Positions 11,561 to 22,522 of a stretch of 64,000 nucleotides of DNA are shown piece after piece. Where the stretch lies: positions 17,246,285-17,310,284 of the forward strand of contig NC_081413.1 of the NCBI RefSeq assembly GCF_030272615.1, read 5' to 3'. Source of the DNA: Cryptomeria japonica (taxonomy: Eukaryota; Streptophyta; Pinopsida; Cupressales; Cupressaceae). Numbering within the stretch: position 1 is the stretch's first letter; each line of letters starts with the position of its first letter. Both the position numbers and the translations under genes were made by a program. Under the pieces are notes generated by a model. That model was given only the letters and a program-made list of their open reading frames with translations, did not search any database and was not told the DNA's origin.

Positions 11561-12808
11561 GGAAAACACCTTGAATTAAAATAGTGTATGAAACCCTGAG
11601 TGAAATGTAAGAAAACTAGAGTTTAAAATCATTCTTTCCTGATTCATATTGAGCACTTTCATAATAATCAGAACTCAAAAGGTCGCAAACGAATTTTATT
11701 CATCAAGAGTTCTCAAGAAAAGAGCTTTATAAACCTGTCCAAAACCCTAGCAATAAACTGAAAATTAAATCTCAGACCTGGAAATGCCTTAAAAAGTTCT
11801 GGAAATGAGGTTTTCATTTCTGGTAAATACTCAGTTTGATGAGGAAAAGCTTGAATTTGGATGTGAATTACTGATTTTTTTTCCTCACAAATTCATTTCT
11901 TCTTAGGTCTGATCTGAATGCAGATGACTAATTTAGTATTTGTCCTTACAAAAATTTCTTTTTTGATTTTGGTTCTCCTTTCTTTCTGCTGAGATTTGTT
12001 CCTTAATTTTGCAATTTATTTGCTAACTCCTGCTCCCCTTTTCATTCTGCGACCTGAATGTGAACAGACTTGATTCACATTCAATCCTTCTTGGAAATCT
12101 GATTTGCCTGGTCAAATTCGAACACCTGATGTGACTGATCTGCTGACTTTATCTCTGTTCTGCAATTAATTTCACTTGGATCTGCACCTCCTGAATTTGC
12201 CTTTGGAGTTAAAAAAAACTGAAAAGGAATCTTTTTCTTTTCCCAATTTCCCACAAACAAATTCAGATTAATTCATTAATCTGAGAGAAGCATGTTTCTT
12301 ACTTGATATAAGCAGAAGCATTTTAGAATTTCCACAAGCATAAAAATCAATAATTCTTGATTCAAATGTTCAGCAATGGAGAACATAAGGAGAGCACTTC
12401 ACTTTAAGGTCAAACTGAAAAACATGTTAAAAGTTTGATACACACATGCTGATGTAGAACTGTCAGTTTCCCACGATGTTGATTTTCCTTGCAATAGAGG
12501 AATGGCTCCCAAAGCAATGAACTAAAACCTGGTGATTTAGCTAATTAAGCAGGAAAGCTTTTCTAATCCAGGAGTTTGAGACTGTTTTAATTGTTGATGA
12601 CGGTTTGGCTATGCAAGTGGTTGATTGTGTCATCTCATCTTTTGTCATTGTCACAATAAAATATTTCAATCCTTTTTGAAATCTCTACGTGATACAAATG
12701 ATTTAATTCTTGTCAGCATTATTTGTCATTTGTGCACTTTACTCTGTGTGGATACATCTTTACTCAAATGTTGACCATATATAATATTTTTATTTATGAC
12801 ATGTACAG
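11561..12808 (+). other. Probable intron upstream of terminal exon
   Basis: No coding feature is recognised. The segment ends in a convincing + strand 3' splice site (TATTTATGACATGTACAG), so at least its right part is likely intron of the gene whose last exon follows. The 5' splice site and the preceding exon were not found in the window. The intron could extend left through the copia nest. Confidence 0.45.
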
Positions 12809-13497
12809 AACTGCAACAGTATGGTGGAACTTTCCATGGTGACAGTGAATTTGGAGTTATGAGTGACACAAAACCTAGCAGCAACAACTTTACTGCATCT
12901 TATTCAGAGCCAGCAGGATTTGGTTACGTGAATGATTCTTCTGCTGCATATGTCCCAGATGGAAATGTATCAGTATCTGGTTTTATATCTACTGAAGCAA
13001 GCGTGCCCCCAAATAACACCTATCAAGAAATAAAGGCACACACATATCAAAATCCTCAAGAGGTTGGTACTATGATTTCTGCATACAATAGATACACTTC
13101 ACCACCAAGCGAATGGGAAAAGTCTGGCTCAAGTGTTAGGTCAGAGGTTAATAACAGTGAGATGTATGGTCAAGCAACACGGCAAGGGTCTTGGGTGTCT
13201 CATTATCATATGAATGATTTAAATTCTCAAAGGGAGGAGGATCCTAGTAGTTCTATTTACTCAAAGAGTCAATTGCATCAAAAGGATACTGTGCCATTCT
13301 TCAGAGGTGCCACAAGGAATGATTATCAGGCAGAAGTGAGCGTGGGAAAGAGACATCATGAGGAGTTGGATTCTGTACCTTTAAGAAATGCAGAAGACAA
13401 TTTACATGGCATGCAGGGAAAGATTGATTATTATTCTCAGGGCTATGGATATGATGATCAGCAAACTGAGCCTTACAGTTGGAGTGGGGGTTTGTAA
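12809..13497 (+). CDS. Terminal exon of an unrecognised host gene
   Basis: Open frame of about 229 codons ending in TAA at 13497. It starts after a splice acceptor, and the first two bases complete a split codon. The peptide is hydrophilic and low in complexity, rich in Ser, Tyr, Gly, Gln, Asp and Asn. It has repeated Tyr/Gly patches near the C-terminus (QGYGYDD) and ends in SWSGGL, with no membrane segment and no catalytic motif. This resembles the disordered tails of plant nuclear or RNA-associated proteins, but I do not recognise the family and assign no function. It stands out from the window because it has no stops or frameshifts over 690 bp and no transposon similarity. An ATG at 12796 exists, but it lies inside the splice acceptor and is unlikely to be the start. 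Confidence 0.65.
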
Positions 13498-15198
13498 CAG
13501 CTATAACATTTGCCTGCATGGTATTCATTCTATACTCCCTTTTGACTCTGTTATGATGTAAATGTTTTTTGAGATCTTTATGTCCATTTATCTTGCATTA
13601 ATTCTCATCTTCTTGGAGGAGAACATGGCATTTGAACTGATACTGAGATTGGATACCTGGTCTGCCTATGCAATATCCGTCATACTCATTGCTCTCCTAT
13701 TTTGCAAACTATAAAATTTAGGTCATCATAGATTAGGTTGTCAGATAAGATATCAAGGTTTTAATGTTCTGTAAGTGCAATAATACATCAAATAAGTGCA
13801 AGTATCTTCATGTTAACCAAATGTTAAATTGGAGCATTTTAGAGGTGCACTATATGCCTTGCCCAGCCAGGTATGGGTGGGAAATGAATACTTCAGCGGG
13901 CATGATGTGTAAATTGAGACAGATATTAAGTTGAAGTTTGCCTCAATTAATGGCTATTTGAAGATGGCCCATAAAGTTGTGTTGTATACACAGCCAATTG
14001 TGGATACCTTTGACTTGAGTTGACACCCATTTTTACATCCATGAGGGTGCTAGCTGGCACATTTTGATCTAGATATAATTTGGTTTTCAGATGTGGTTTA
14101 CCTATACCATCTTTGTGAAATTTGTGTCATTCTCACAAGTTGCATGGAATATTTCACTTAAATTTCTGCTAGATTCAATTTAATTTTGTTTGTTGCTGTC
14201 ACTTTTAAACCACTTAGCATATTAATCAATAGTGATTTATACTTTGTAGAAGCGCATTTGCATCTCTCTTTTTGCATTTTGAGCGTGGTGCTTGCAATTG
14301 GCTTAAGCTAAACACTATAAATGAGGGATTTTACTTATATACCTTACAAGGTAGTAGCTTTTCTGAGAAAAGTTTTATTCAATGTTAATTAGTTTGTAAT
14401 CTTCTTAGGCATGGCAATGTATCACAAGGAGAGGAATGCCTGAGAAGGCATACCAATGAAGACAAGATACTTTCCAAATGCTTTTACTGAGATAGAGGAT
14501 TCCAAACCTTTGAAAGATGAGCATTTCTGTTTTGGTCAATTTCCAGACACCTGTGATGGCAATTGTCGTTCATGCATTCTTGAATCTTTTTCATTTTTCT
14601 CTGTGATGTGAGAGTGCTTGATTTCTTGCTAAATTGCTGCTATCTGTCACGCCCTTATCTATTTCTGTTACATGAGATTATACTTGTTTCTTCCCATTAT
14701 TTGGCAAATATTATCTTTTATGGTCAAGATGATTTGTGCCTATTTACATGTTTTCATTCTGGTCTGATATACTGATGGTATGCAGCTCTTGGATATTATG
14801 TTCTGTATGATCTTTTAAGAAAAATTTGAAGACAGATACCTTTTTAAGGTGCTTCTCACATTTTCCACATCTCGTCTTTAATAATGTTTTTTATTTTCTC
14901 CCAATTCTTTTTATCAGGAGAAATTCCAGCTTTTTATCGAAAGATATACAGCTGGATGCTGTGAATGCCCATATTCAAGCTATATGGCTATTTAGGCTTT
15001 TCTTGTTGTTTGAATTTTCATAGGTAACAGCTGATTACAATTGTATGTTGATGACCCATGGGCTGCTTGGTAACTAGCGTTCATTGTGGTAATGAGTTAA
15101 ATTTATTATCTTAGATTGCTATATTTTTTTTCCTTAATGTTGAATTTTAGGGAATGTTTCATGTATTTGATGCAGGAGCACCTAGAGTTTAGTTGTTA
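13498..15198 (+). other. 3' flank of the host-type exon
   Basis: Contains the probable 3' UTR just after the stop codon, then AT-rich DNA. A possible acceptor (CTTCTTAG at about 14401-14408) might mark a spliced 3' UTR. No other gene, PBS or terminal repeat was recognised. Confidence 0.35.
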
Positions 15199-16237
15199 TG
15201 TCAGTTAGAGGTTTGAGTCTTACAAGTTAGGGGTCGTGTCATTCTGATTCAATAAGGTCTATGGAGACCATTTGTAATGTCATTTCATGTTTTCAGGTCT
15301 GTATGTCAGATTTGGAGTCATATTTTGCAAATCTGTAAAAGTTGTCCAATGTTGTCATTGGGATGAGTTATACCGATAACGTGTCATTGCTGTAAAAAGT
15401 TGTCATAGTGGTCATCGGGATAGTTATCCCGATCAAATGTCATTGTTGTTAAAAAAAGTTGTCAAAGGGGTCATCAGGATAGTTATCCCGATAAAAGTGT
15501 CATCAGGATAGTTATTACTATCGGGATTGCTAAAACCAGTTTAGCCGACTTTGCAGGGCTATTGCGATAGGCCTTCAACTGTCTCAATCGGTATAGCTAT
15601 ACTGAAATCAGTGACATCAGGATAGGTTGTTCTATCGGGATTACTAGAAATTGTCACTCCGTCTTTATGTCTTATTCCGATGGGTGGTCAAGAGGTCTTG
15701 TTCGGAATTGCTATTCATTCCGATATCGGTTCTCCAGCGTTGATTTAGCGGTTCAGAATTGTTATTCTGATGTTTGTGTTAAATTTTGATTTTTCAAATC
15801 TGATAGTCGAACAGTCATGCAGTCCAACGGTCATGGCGGGAAAGTGCAAACTTGGTATAAATTGTATAGCAACATTGGAAAACGGATTCGGAAGGAGTAA
15901 TATGAGGATTTGAATTTCTGAAATCTAATTCGGTAACATAGTTTGAAAATTTTGAAATCATTGGCATCGTATTGGAAGTTCATTTCATTTTTTTGTAATT
16001 AATCTGTTTCCTGTACTTACATGTCGTCGTATGAATTCAAATTGGTTGGTCAGTTATATGTATGGTTAAACATTGAATTACCTTCCAGTTGCCGCTGATC
16101 TGAGTTTCGAATTCGTTGCGAAGAAGAAGTTTAGCCGTTTGCACACGGTGATCTGGTTAGCAGGGTAATTAGGATTTTTAACCACATTTTGACAATTCTC
16201 CCTCTCTGTATTGCATCAGTATTGGTGCACACTGACA
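15199..16237. repeat. LTR-like segment with hairpin series
   Basis: About 1.04 kb bounded by perfect inverted repeats TGTCAGT...ACTGACA, as for an LTR. The flanks (TGTTA and AATGT) are not a target duplication, and no PBS or PPT adjoins either end, so a solo LTR is only a suggestion. The interior holds a series of short inverted repeats (15357-15771), listed separately. Confidence 0.35.
15357..15771. repeat. Series of eight related inverted repeats
   Basis: Within about 415 bp there are eight small stem-loop units related to CGGGATAG-TATCCCG. They lie at 15357-15377, 15414-15433 (ATCGGGATA-GT-TATCCCGAT, perfect 9 bp arms), 15473-15492, 15502-15527, 15587-15608 (core GTATAGCTATAC), 15616-15641, 15701-15724 and 15752-15771. 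The repeated phrases GTCAT and AAAAGTTGTC between units suggest a decayed tandem array of about 50-60 bp monomers. Confidence 0.75.
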
Positions 16238-16247
16238 AATGTACGGT

Positions 16248-16315
16248 TTCTTTAGGTGCTAATACAACTATAAGCATGCACAGGAAAATGTAGAGATCCT
16301 TCCGATTATTTTAAT
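16248..16315. repeat. Left copy of a ~68 bp flanking duplication
   Basis: The stretch starting TTCTTTAGGTGCTAATAC recurs at 18966 with about four differences. The left copy runs exactly up to the gypsy LTR terminus at 16316. Confidence 0.85.
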
Positions 16316-18158
16316 TGTAATGTCCCCTACTAGGTTATGCCTTCTTTAACCATAATTAATCTATTTCCATATACTTATGACTTAAACTAGATTGAGTAAG
16401 AATCAAGTCTATCTTAACATGAAACGAATCTGTGATATTTTATTTTTCTTTAGTCTATCAAGTACTTGCTAATTAGTCTTGTTCAGATTCATTTATAAAT
16501 CATTTACATATTAATTAATTACTTGTTATATGAATTATCAGTTCCAAAAGATATTAATTATAATTATTATATTAATATCTATTGTCATATCAATATCTAT
16601 ATTTATAACCCAAATATTATTCCTAATTCTGATATGAGTATATGTATTATGTATACATAATAGTAAATGAATTAAATAATGTTACCAATAATTTATATAT
16701 TTATTAATTACCAATTCTATAAATTATTAATTACTACCCCTGCTTGAAAATATTAGTTATTAATATATCTAGGGGCTGGTAAGAGGACAGACAGATCTGA
16801 CGCATAACAGATCTGGTCTGCCACTGTTATGGAATTAAATAATAGTATTCTACAGTATTGCAGTTTATGTTAATATTGTTATTAAATTCTATATACAAAC
16901 ATTATCGGGCCTCATATATGAAGCATACTTAATGAATAAAATTTCAATGAATTAGAATTAATCTTTATCTATATTCTGATTAATTGTTCTCAATGTTTAG
17001 AGTGTGCTCAGTCCCATATCTTACCATGTTTTATTTATATTAATTTGCTGTGATTCTGTAAATCTGATTAAAGTTATTATTTTAGTTCTGGGAACATACA
17101 GTGATTAAAATTATCATTATCATGCTGTGAACATATAGTAATACTATGAGTTTAATTAAAGCTATTATCTTTATACTGTGAACTTATAGTATAGTGGTTC
17201 ATACCTGCTGTCTCCCTTACGGGTAGGGAGTTACCTCTCATGCCTGTGTGAATGCCTTCCCAAGGCCATTGAACTCCCTCTTGTGTTTCTCCTTTCCTGT
17301 CGTGGCATTCCTTTTTCTTCCTATTTCCCCCAAACGTATGCCCCCTTCAAATGATTATTGATGCCATTTAATTATAATATCAATGCTGAGATTGGAGGAG
17401 TGGTGACTCTACATCGCACCCTTACTATAAAACTCTTCTTCGCACTCCTTATGGTTAACTATTCAATAATTTTTTAGACGTTAATCTTAGACCTCTCTTT
17501 GGCGGCGATATTGGTATTTGCTTAGTTGAGTTGATCGACTAAGACTTAACTAATGATTTTATCATTCTTTATAACATGATATGTAATCTGCTTACTTGCT
17601 GATCGTCGTAACATTTACTTGTAGCAATTATGATTGTTTGTTGCTGATTGGTAAGTATATCACTGTAGACATTGAATCCACATCATGATATCGATAATGT
17701 CATATTTGTCACTAAGGATTACTAGTTGTAATCTTTGACCATGAATTGCTGACAATAAATTTAAACAAATCGCCGCATAAGTCACATGGGGGTGTCGCTG
17801 TTCTGGTATGGGCCTCATAATATGATTGTTATTCCAGAATTGATTATTTAGAAAACATAATCCCTAAATTTTCTTTGATTACTGACTTTGATAATTACAT
17901 AGCTTGTTTATAGAATCAGTCCTACTTAGTAGACATCGACTTCTTCCAAATTAGTGCCACAGTGGTCATGGTTTAGTCATGAATATGTATCTTCAGAATA
18001 TTATCATTAATGAATATTAAATAATAATATTAATAAATAAACAAGTATTCAATAATTTCAATTAATCTTTCATTAATAAATATTATATTAATTACTAATT
18101 AGTAATAACTATTTTATTTAGGTTTTATATATACAATGATTAGGGAGGGGACATGACA
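16316..18158 (-). repeat. 3' LTR of a Tat/gypsy-type element
   Basis: Starts TGTAATGTCCCCTACTAGG and ends GGGGACATGACA, an imperfect terminal inverted repeat. The same ends and internal blocks (for example ATTGCAGTTTATGTTAATATT) occur in the solo LTR at 22523-23510, so both belong to one family. On the - strand the LTR is preceded by a purine tract (18159-18171) and the stem TTGCTTG-TCCT-CAAGCAA (18176-18193), which I recognise from regions just before gypsy 3' LTRs. About 1.84 kb, longer than its relative, so it holds extra or less-deleted sequence. Very AT-rich inside. Confidence 0.72.
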
Positions 18159-18965
18159 GTCCGCCCTACCCGAAATTGCTTGTCCTCAAGCAATTGACAA
18201 ATTCCTCAAACTGAGTCACCTCCTAATACAAGGTATGTGTATGCATATATGAAGATACAAAGCATACATGAAATATACACACAATACACGTAAGGTCACG
18301 AGGCATGAAATCTGAATACATGCAAGGAATGAAGCTTGAGGCATTCAAAAGTATGTAAGACAGGGAAGGTATGAAGTAATACACACGAAGTCATGTAAAT
18401 ACATGCACGACTTGAAGTATACATGGAAGACTTAGAGCATGGACATAAGTAATGCATGTAGCAATAATACACGTAAAATATGAAGCGTACACGTCACATG
18501 GAGGTGCAAAACATGTATATGAAACACACACAGAGTAAACACTCTATGCACAGACCCAATATTTCAAGCATACACATGAATACATAAGACATGAGTCATA
18601 CATATGAATACACATAAGGTGTAAATCCAAAGCATATAAGGTAAGAAGCATCTACATAAATCATGGAGTATACACATGCATATACACAAGGTGTGAAGCA
18701 TATGTGTAATATAAGTGAATATAATTAAGGCATGCAACATACAAGTGAAATACATGTAACACGTGGATCATATAGTGCATAAGCATGAGTCTATTTGCAT
18801 GCTAACAAATTCTCTTAAGTCATGAAGCATATATGTGAGTGTATGTGGTTATGAGAGAGGCACTTATGTAGAACAAGCATACACTAGATCGGATGTAAAG
18901 CATACATGATACATACACTTAGAGGATGCACATGGGGTCGGCATTCTGAAAACACATCAGCATGC
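18159..18965 (-). other. Repeat-rich 3' untranslated part of the truncated gypsy element
   Basis: The polypurine tract (GGGTAGGGCGGAC on the - strand) adjoins the LTR. Beyond it lie about 750 bp of degenerate short repeats built on GAAGCATACATG/ACACATGAA-type phrases. Such variable repeats between pol and the 3' LTR are known in Tat/Ogre elements. The open - strand frame 18755-18564 is a by-product of the repeat. Coding sequence is absent because the element is cut at 18965. Confidence 0.55.
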
Positions 18966-19033
18966 TTCTTTAGGTGCTAATACAACTATGAAGCATGCAC
19001 AGGAAAATGTAGAGATCTTTCAGATTACTTTAT
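18966..19033. repeat. Right copy of the ~68 bp flanking duplication
   Basis: Matches 16248-16315 except for one indel and about three substitutions. To its right the sequence continues (TTCATGAGCATGG...), so this is the copy in its original context. Confidence 0.85.
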
Positions 19034-19425
19034 TTCATGAGCATGGTTCTTTTGTGAAAGTGAAAGAGGGAGGAGGGATGGAAGATATGGATTTCATTGT
19101 CTTCCTTGCTAGTCACATTTACTTTTGGAAGTTGTTTATAAAGATAAAATGTATATACCTTTACCTTCATACACATGTAGGGAAAAGCAGGATTTAGTTT
19201 TTGAACAAATATATAGGTACCAACCGATTAAACTAGGGTCATTGCTATGATTAACTTAAGCTATTATTTATCAAGAGTGCTGGCTATACATAAATTGCCA
19301 AATCAAACAATAGAATACAAGATTTAAAGTACTTAAGCAATTGGTTTGCACAAGTTTTTTCAAGAATGGGCTTGTAGTCCAATGCAAAGACTAACTAAAC
19401 ACAGTTACCAAAGAGAGTATCTTAG
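19034..19425. other. Unassigned DNA with a short open frame
   Basis: A + strand frame of 69 codons starts at 18988 and ends at 19197. It has no recognised motif, and part of it is the duplicated 68 bp. Nothing else is seen before the TRIM. Confidence 0.3.
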
Positions 19426-19801
19426 TGTTACAAGTGCGGTTGCCGTTGCACCAAAAGATTGACCTGTTAATGCTCGATACAACCACTAGACTTATAGAAT
19501 CCACAAGGGGTGGTTAAGCCTTGCCAAATACCCAAGCACTGCACTGCACAGTACAAGGAGACCAAGGGCGCACACCTTGCAACAATCCCCCCCCCCACCA
19601 CAAGCGAGGGGTTTGAACTTGTGACTAAGCTCTGGTACCACTTGTTACAAGTGTGGTTGCTGTTGCACCAAAAGATCGATCTGTTAATGCCCTATACAAC
19701 CACTAAACTCATAGAATCCACAGGAGGCGGCTAAACCATGTCACAAACCCGAGCGCTGCACTGCACAGCACAAGGAGACCAAGGGCTCACACCTTGCAAC
19801 A
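19426..19801 (-). mobile_element. TRIM element 1 (complete, target duplication CTTAG)
   Basis: A 376 bp terminal-repeat retrotransposon in miniature. Two 159 bp LTRs (19426-19584 and 19643-19801) begin TGTTACAAG and end CTTGCAACA, differing at roughly 21 sites by eye. They flank a 58 bp internal part. On the - strand this holds a primer site TGGTACCAGAGC (19629-19640) next to the 5' LTR and a G-rich polypurine tract (19586-19600) next to the 3' LTR. Perfect 5 bp duplications CTTAG flank it (19421-19425, 19802-19806). It has no coding capacity, so it must have used another element's enzymes. It is homologous to TRIM 2 at 39689-40069. Confidence 0.95.
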
Positions 19802-19806
19802 CTTAG

Positions 19807-20544
19807 CTGATTCTTTATCATAGTATTCTTCACCAGATTACAAGATTCTGATAAAGTTGACGCTTCTGATTTTAGCTGACTGGTGAAATCCACCAAATAG
19901 AAAACCTGAAGTTTAAGTTTTCCTTTGTTTGCCTGCTCTGATGGATCACCTTCTTGATGGAGAACCCAATCTTTTGGCCAGATTTTGTAGATCTTGTATA
20001 GCTTTTACTTACTGTGCTTTGCTTTTCAATAGTTGTTTTTTGGTACTGAAACGAACCAACTGAATCTAATAATTTCAAGATCAAATATTGTCTGAAATGT
20101 CTGATTTCCATTTTTTTGCAAACAAGAAAAAGCTGGTTGATAAATGAACTTTATTGATAAGTAGCACAAAACTTTGCTCTAATGCTCCTATATAAAGTAC
20201 AGGGAATGCTCTCCTGTGAGCCACTCCCTTTTGTGAAGATATATCACATAAATTTGCATAAGAATCATTTCTAACAACAATTTTTGCCATGCTTAAAGAA
20301 AAGTAATCCCTCTCCTATGATGAGACATGCTCCTAGAGAGATGTTTCTGTCAAAAGATAACTAACCTATTATTCCTTAATTATTCCAATTGAATTTTTGG
20401 CATTGCATAGCTTCATTCGCATTTCATTTATCAGTCTTTGGCTGTTGCAGGGCTTTATTCTGATTTACTTGAATGGATTTATGATTTATTCTCATTCTAT
20501 TTTCTTAGAATAATGTCATCTGTTGTTCTAACTTATCTTTTCAG
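19807..20544. other. Unassigned DNA
   Basis: No gene, terminal repeat or array was recognised. Short - strand frames (20111-19872, 20290-20081) lack known motifs. Confidence 0.3.
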
Positions 20545-21333
20545 GATAACTTATAAGTTATGCTCTGTTGATATGTAGCATACTTCGTGTCAAAAGTCCT
20601 AGTGAAACATGTTGGGTTTGTTACAAGCCTGCACCTCTGGATTTGGTTGGTACTCTGTCAAGTTATAGAATGAAGGGTACTAGGGTTGGTCAGGTCCCTT
20701 TTTAAACACAACTTGAATAGAGGCATTTTTCTTATGGACTAGTTAATACATAAGATGCATATTCCTAGCTTTTTCTCTTTCACAGGGCCATTTATCTGCA
20801 AGACAAAAATTGGGTGCTTTACAACTGAAATGATGCATCCTTCATCTACTTGTCCAATTGCAAGACAGAATGATGCGAGGGACTTGGATTGACAATGTAC
20901 ATCATTAAAAATCAACACTTCGCTAGTTATAAACTTACAAGCAGATGGATGATAACATTTGCCATATACATCGCATTATCATTACAGTTGCATTAAATCC
21001 TTGTAACCTAAACTTCTAAGTGCATTAGATGTGCTGTGTTTATCCAGCTAATCTCTTACAAACCAATTTGCTAGGGTAAGAGTGTTGGATATTTGGCCGT
21101 TTGTTCTTCTTTAATTCATTACTGCTGGATCTCTATCAGTGACAACTACATGATGGGAGATTTAACTGCAAGCATGGAGTATATTCTTGTAGAACCACAA
21201 CGTAACTTGAGAACAACTTCATCTGAAATAATATATATTGGTATCAAAGATGATTTATTACAGACAAAGCCTGGATTTGAATCTATGTCGATGCTCCTTT
21301 AATAAACCGTCATGCTATTTTGATCCATTTTTT
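20545..21333. repeat. Tandem duplication unit 1 (~0.79 kb)
   Basis: First of three diverged direct units. Landmarks in order: GTCAAAAGTCCTAGTG (about 20590), GTACTAGGG...CAGGTCCC, CCATTTATCTGCAAGACAAAAAT, CATCTACTTGTC, AAGTGCATTAGATG, and AACTTGAG(A)ACAA. The same landmarks recur in units 2 and 3. No convincing coding sequence; the open frame 21093-21302 is not conserved as a protein between units. Confidence 0.8.
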
Positions 21334-22232
21334 AAGGATAGCTTATGCTTTGTTTGTATATAGCATTCTTCCGTGTCAAGAGTCCTAGTGAAGCATAGTG
21401 GGGTCATTACAAGTTTGCTTCTCTTGGTATAGTTGGGCCTGTGTCAATTAAAAGAATGAAGGATACTCGGGTATGCCAGGTTCCTTTTTAAGAGATGGCT
21501 TCAATGAAGAGACTTTTCCATTGCGTCAGATATTGTATAACATTTATATTTCCTAGCTACATGTCATTTATCTTCAAGACAAAAATGAAATGTTGACAAT
21601 TGAAATGATGTATTCTTCATCTACTTGTCAAATTATAATGTAAACAATGTTGAGGGTCTTGGATTTCCAACTATCACCATTGAACTCAACACTCTGTAGT
21701 TTTGAGCAAAGAAATGACAGCATTTGCTGCACACATCACTTTCTATTATGATCACATCGAATCTTTGTGCACGTAGACTCATAAGTGCATTAGATGTTCC
21801 TTGTTTATACAGTTAACTTCTCAAAAACTATTTGTTCTAGGGCCAGAGTGTTTTTTATTTGCCTTTCTGTTTTTGTTTAATAAATTTATCGCTATTGGAT
21901 TACCTTCAGTAATAATTAGAAGGCTAAACTTCTAGCTGCAAGGATGGAGCATGTTCTCAGTAGAACCATAACCTAACTTGAGGACAATTTTATCTGCATC
22001 AAACAGCTGGATTTTCTGCTAACAACAGAGGCAACTTAAAATATGATTACTAATGGTATAAAATTTGTTTGGTTTGAATGCATGTTGATACTCCTCTAAT
22101 AAACTAGTGTTTATTTTGGCCCAGTTTTATGGGATAACTTGCGCTTTTTTCAACAATGACAACTTCAAAGATGATTTTAAATGTATGTTGATATTCATTG
22201 AGTAAACTTAAATTTATTAATTCAAACCATCC
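21334..22232. repeat. Tandem duplication unit 2 (~0.9 kb)
   Basis: Repeats the landmark series of unit 1: GTGTCAAGAGTCCTAGTG, CAGGTTCC, CATTTATCTTCAAGACAAAAAT, CATCTACTTGTC, AAGTGCATTAGATG, AACTTGAGGACAA. Its right end carries an extra ~100 bp partial repeat: the block from TTGATACTCCTCTAATAAAC to ATAACTTGCGC is echoed at about 22185-22245. Confidence 0.8.
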
Positions 22233-22522
22233 TTTTGGAATAACTTTTGCCTTGTTTATACGTTATAATTCTCCCATGTCAAGAGTCTTAGCAAAACATA
22301 CCCAGCTTATTACAACTTTGTCCCTCTTGATTTGGTTGGGCCTCTAAATTTAAGAGACAACTTTGACAGATACATCTTTCCATTGCATGAGATATTGTAT
22401 GAAAACCATATTTCCTAGCATTCTATCCACTATCTACAAGGATTTATCTTCAAGACAAAATTTAGATTCTTTACCATTTGAAATGATTCAAATTAAATTA
22501 CTGTATCCAGTTACTGTGCAAA

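Noticed and set aside
15199-16237. Confident call as a solo LTR
   Set aside because: Terminal inverted repeats are good, but flanking 5-mers (TGTTA, AATGT) do not match, so it is kept only as LTR-like.
18564-18755. - strand Cys/His/Thr-rich 63-codon frame
   Set aside because: Composition is imposed by the ACACAT-type degenerate repeats in a gypsy 3' region.
19585-19600. C-run as a sequencing artefact
   Set aside because: It is in the polypurine-tract position of TRIM 1, and TRIM 2 has the equivalent CCCCCC.
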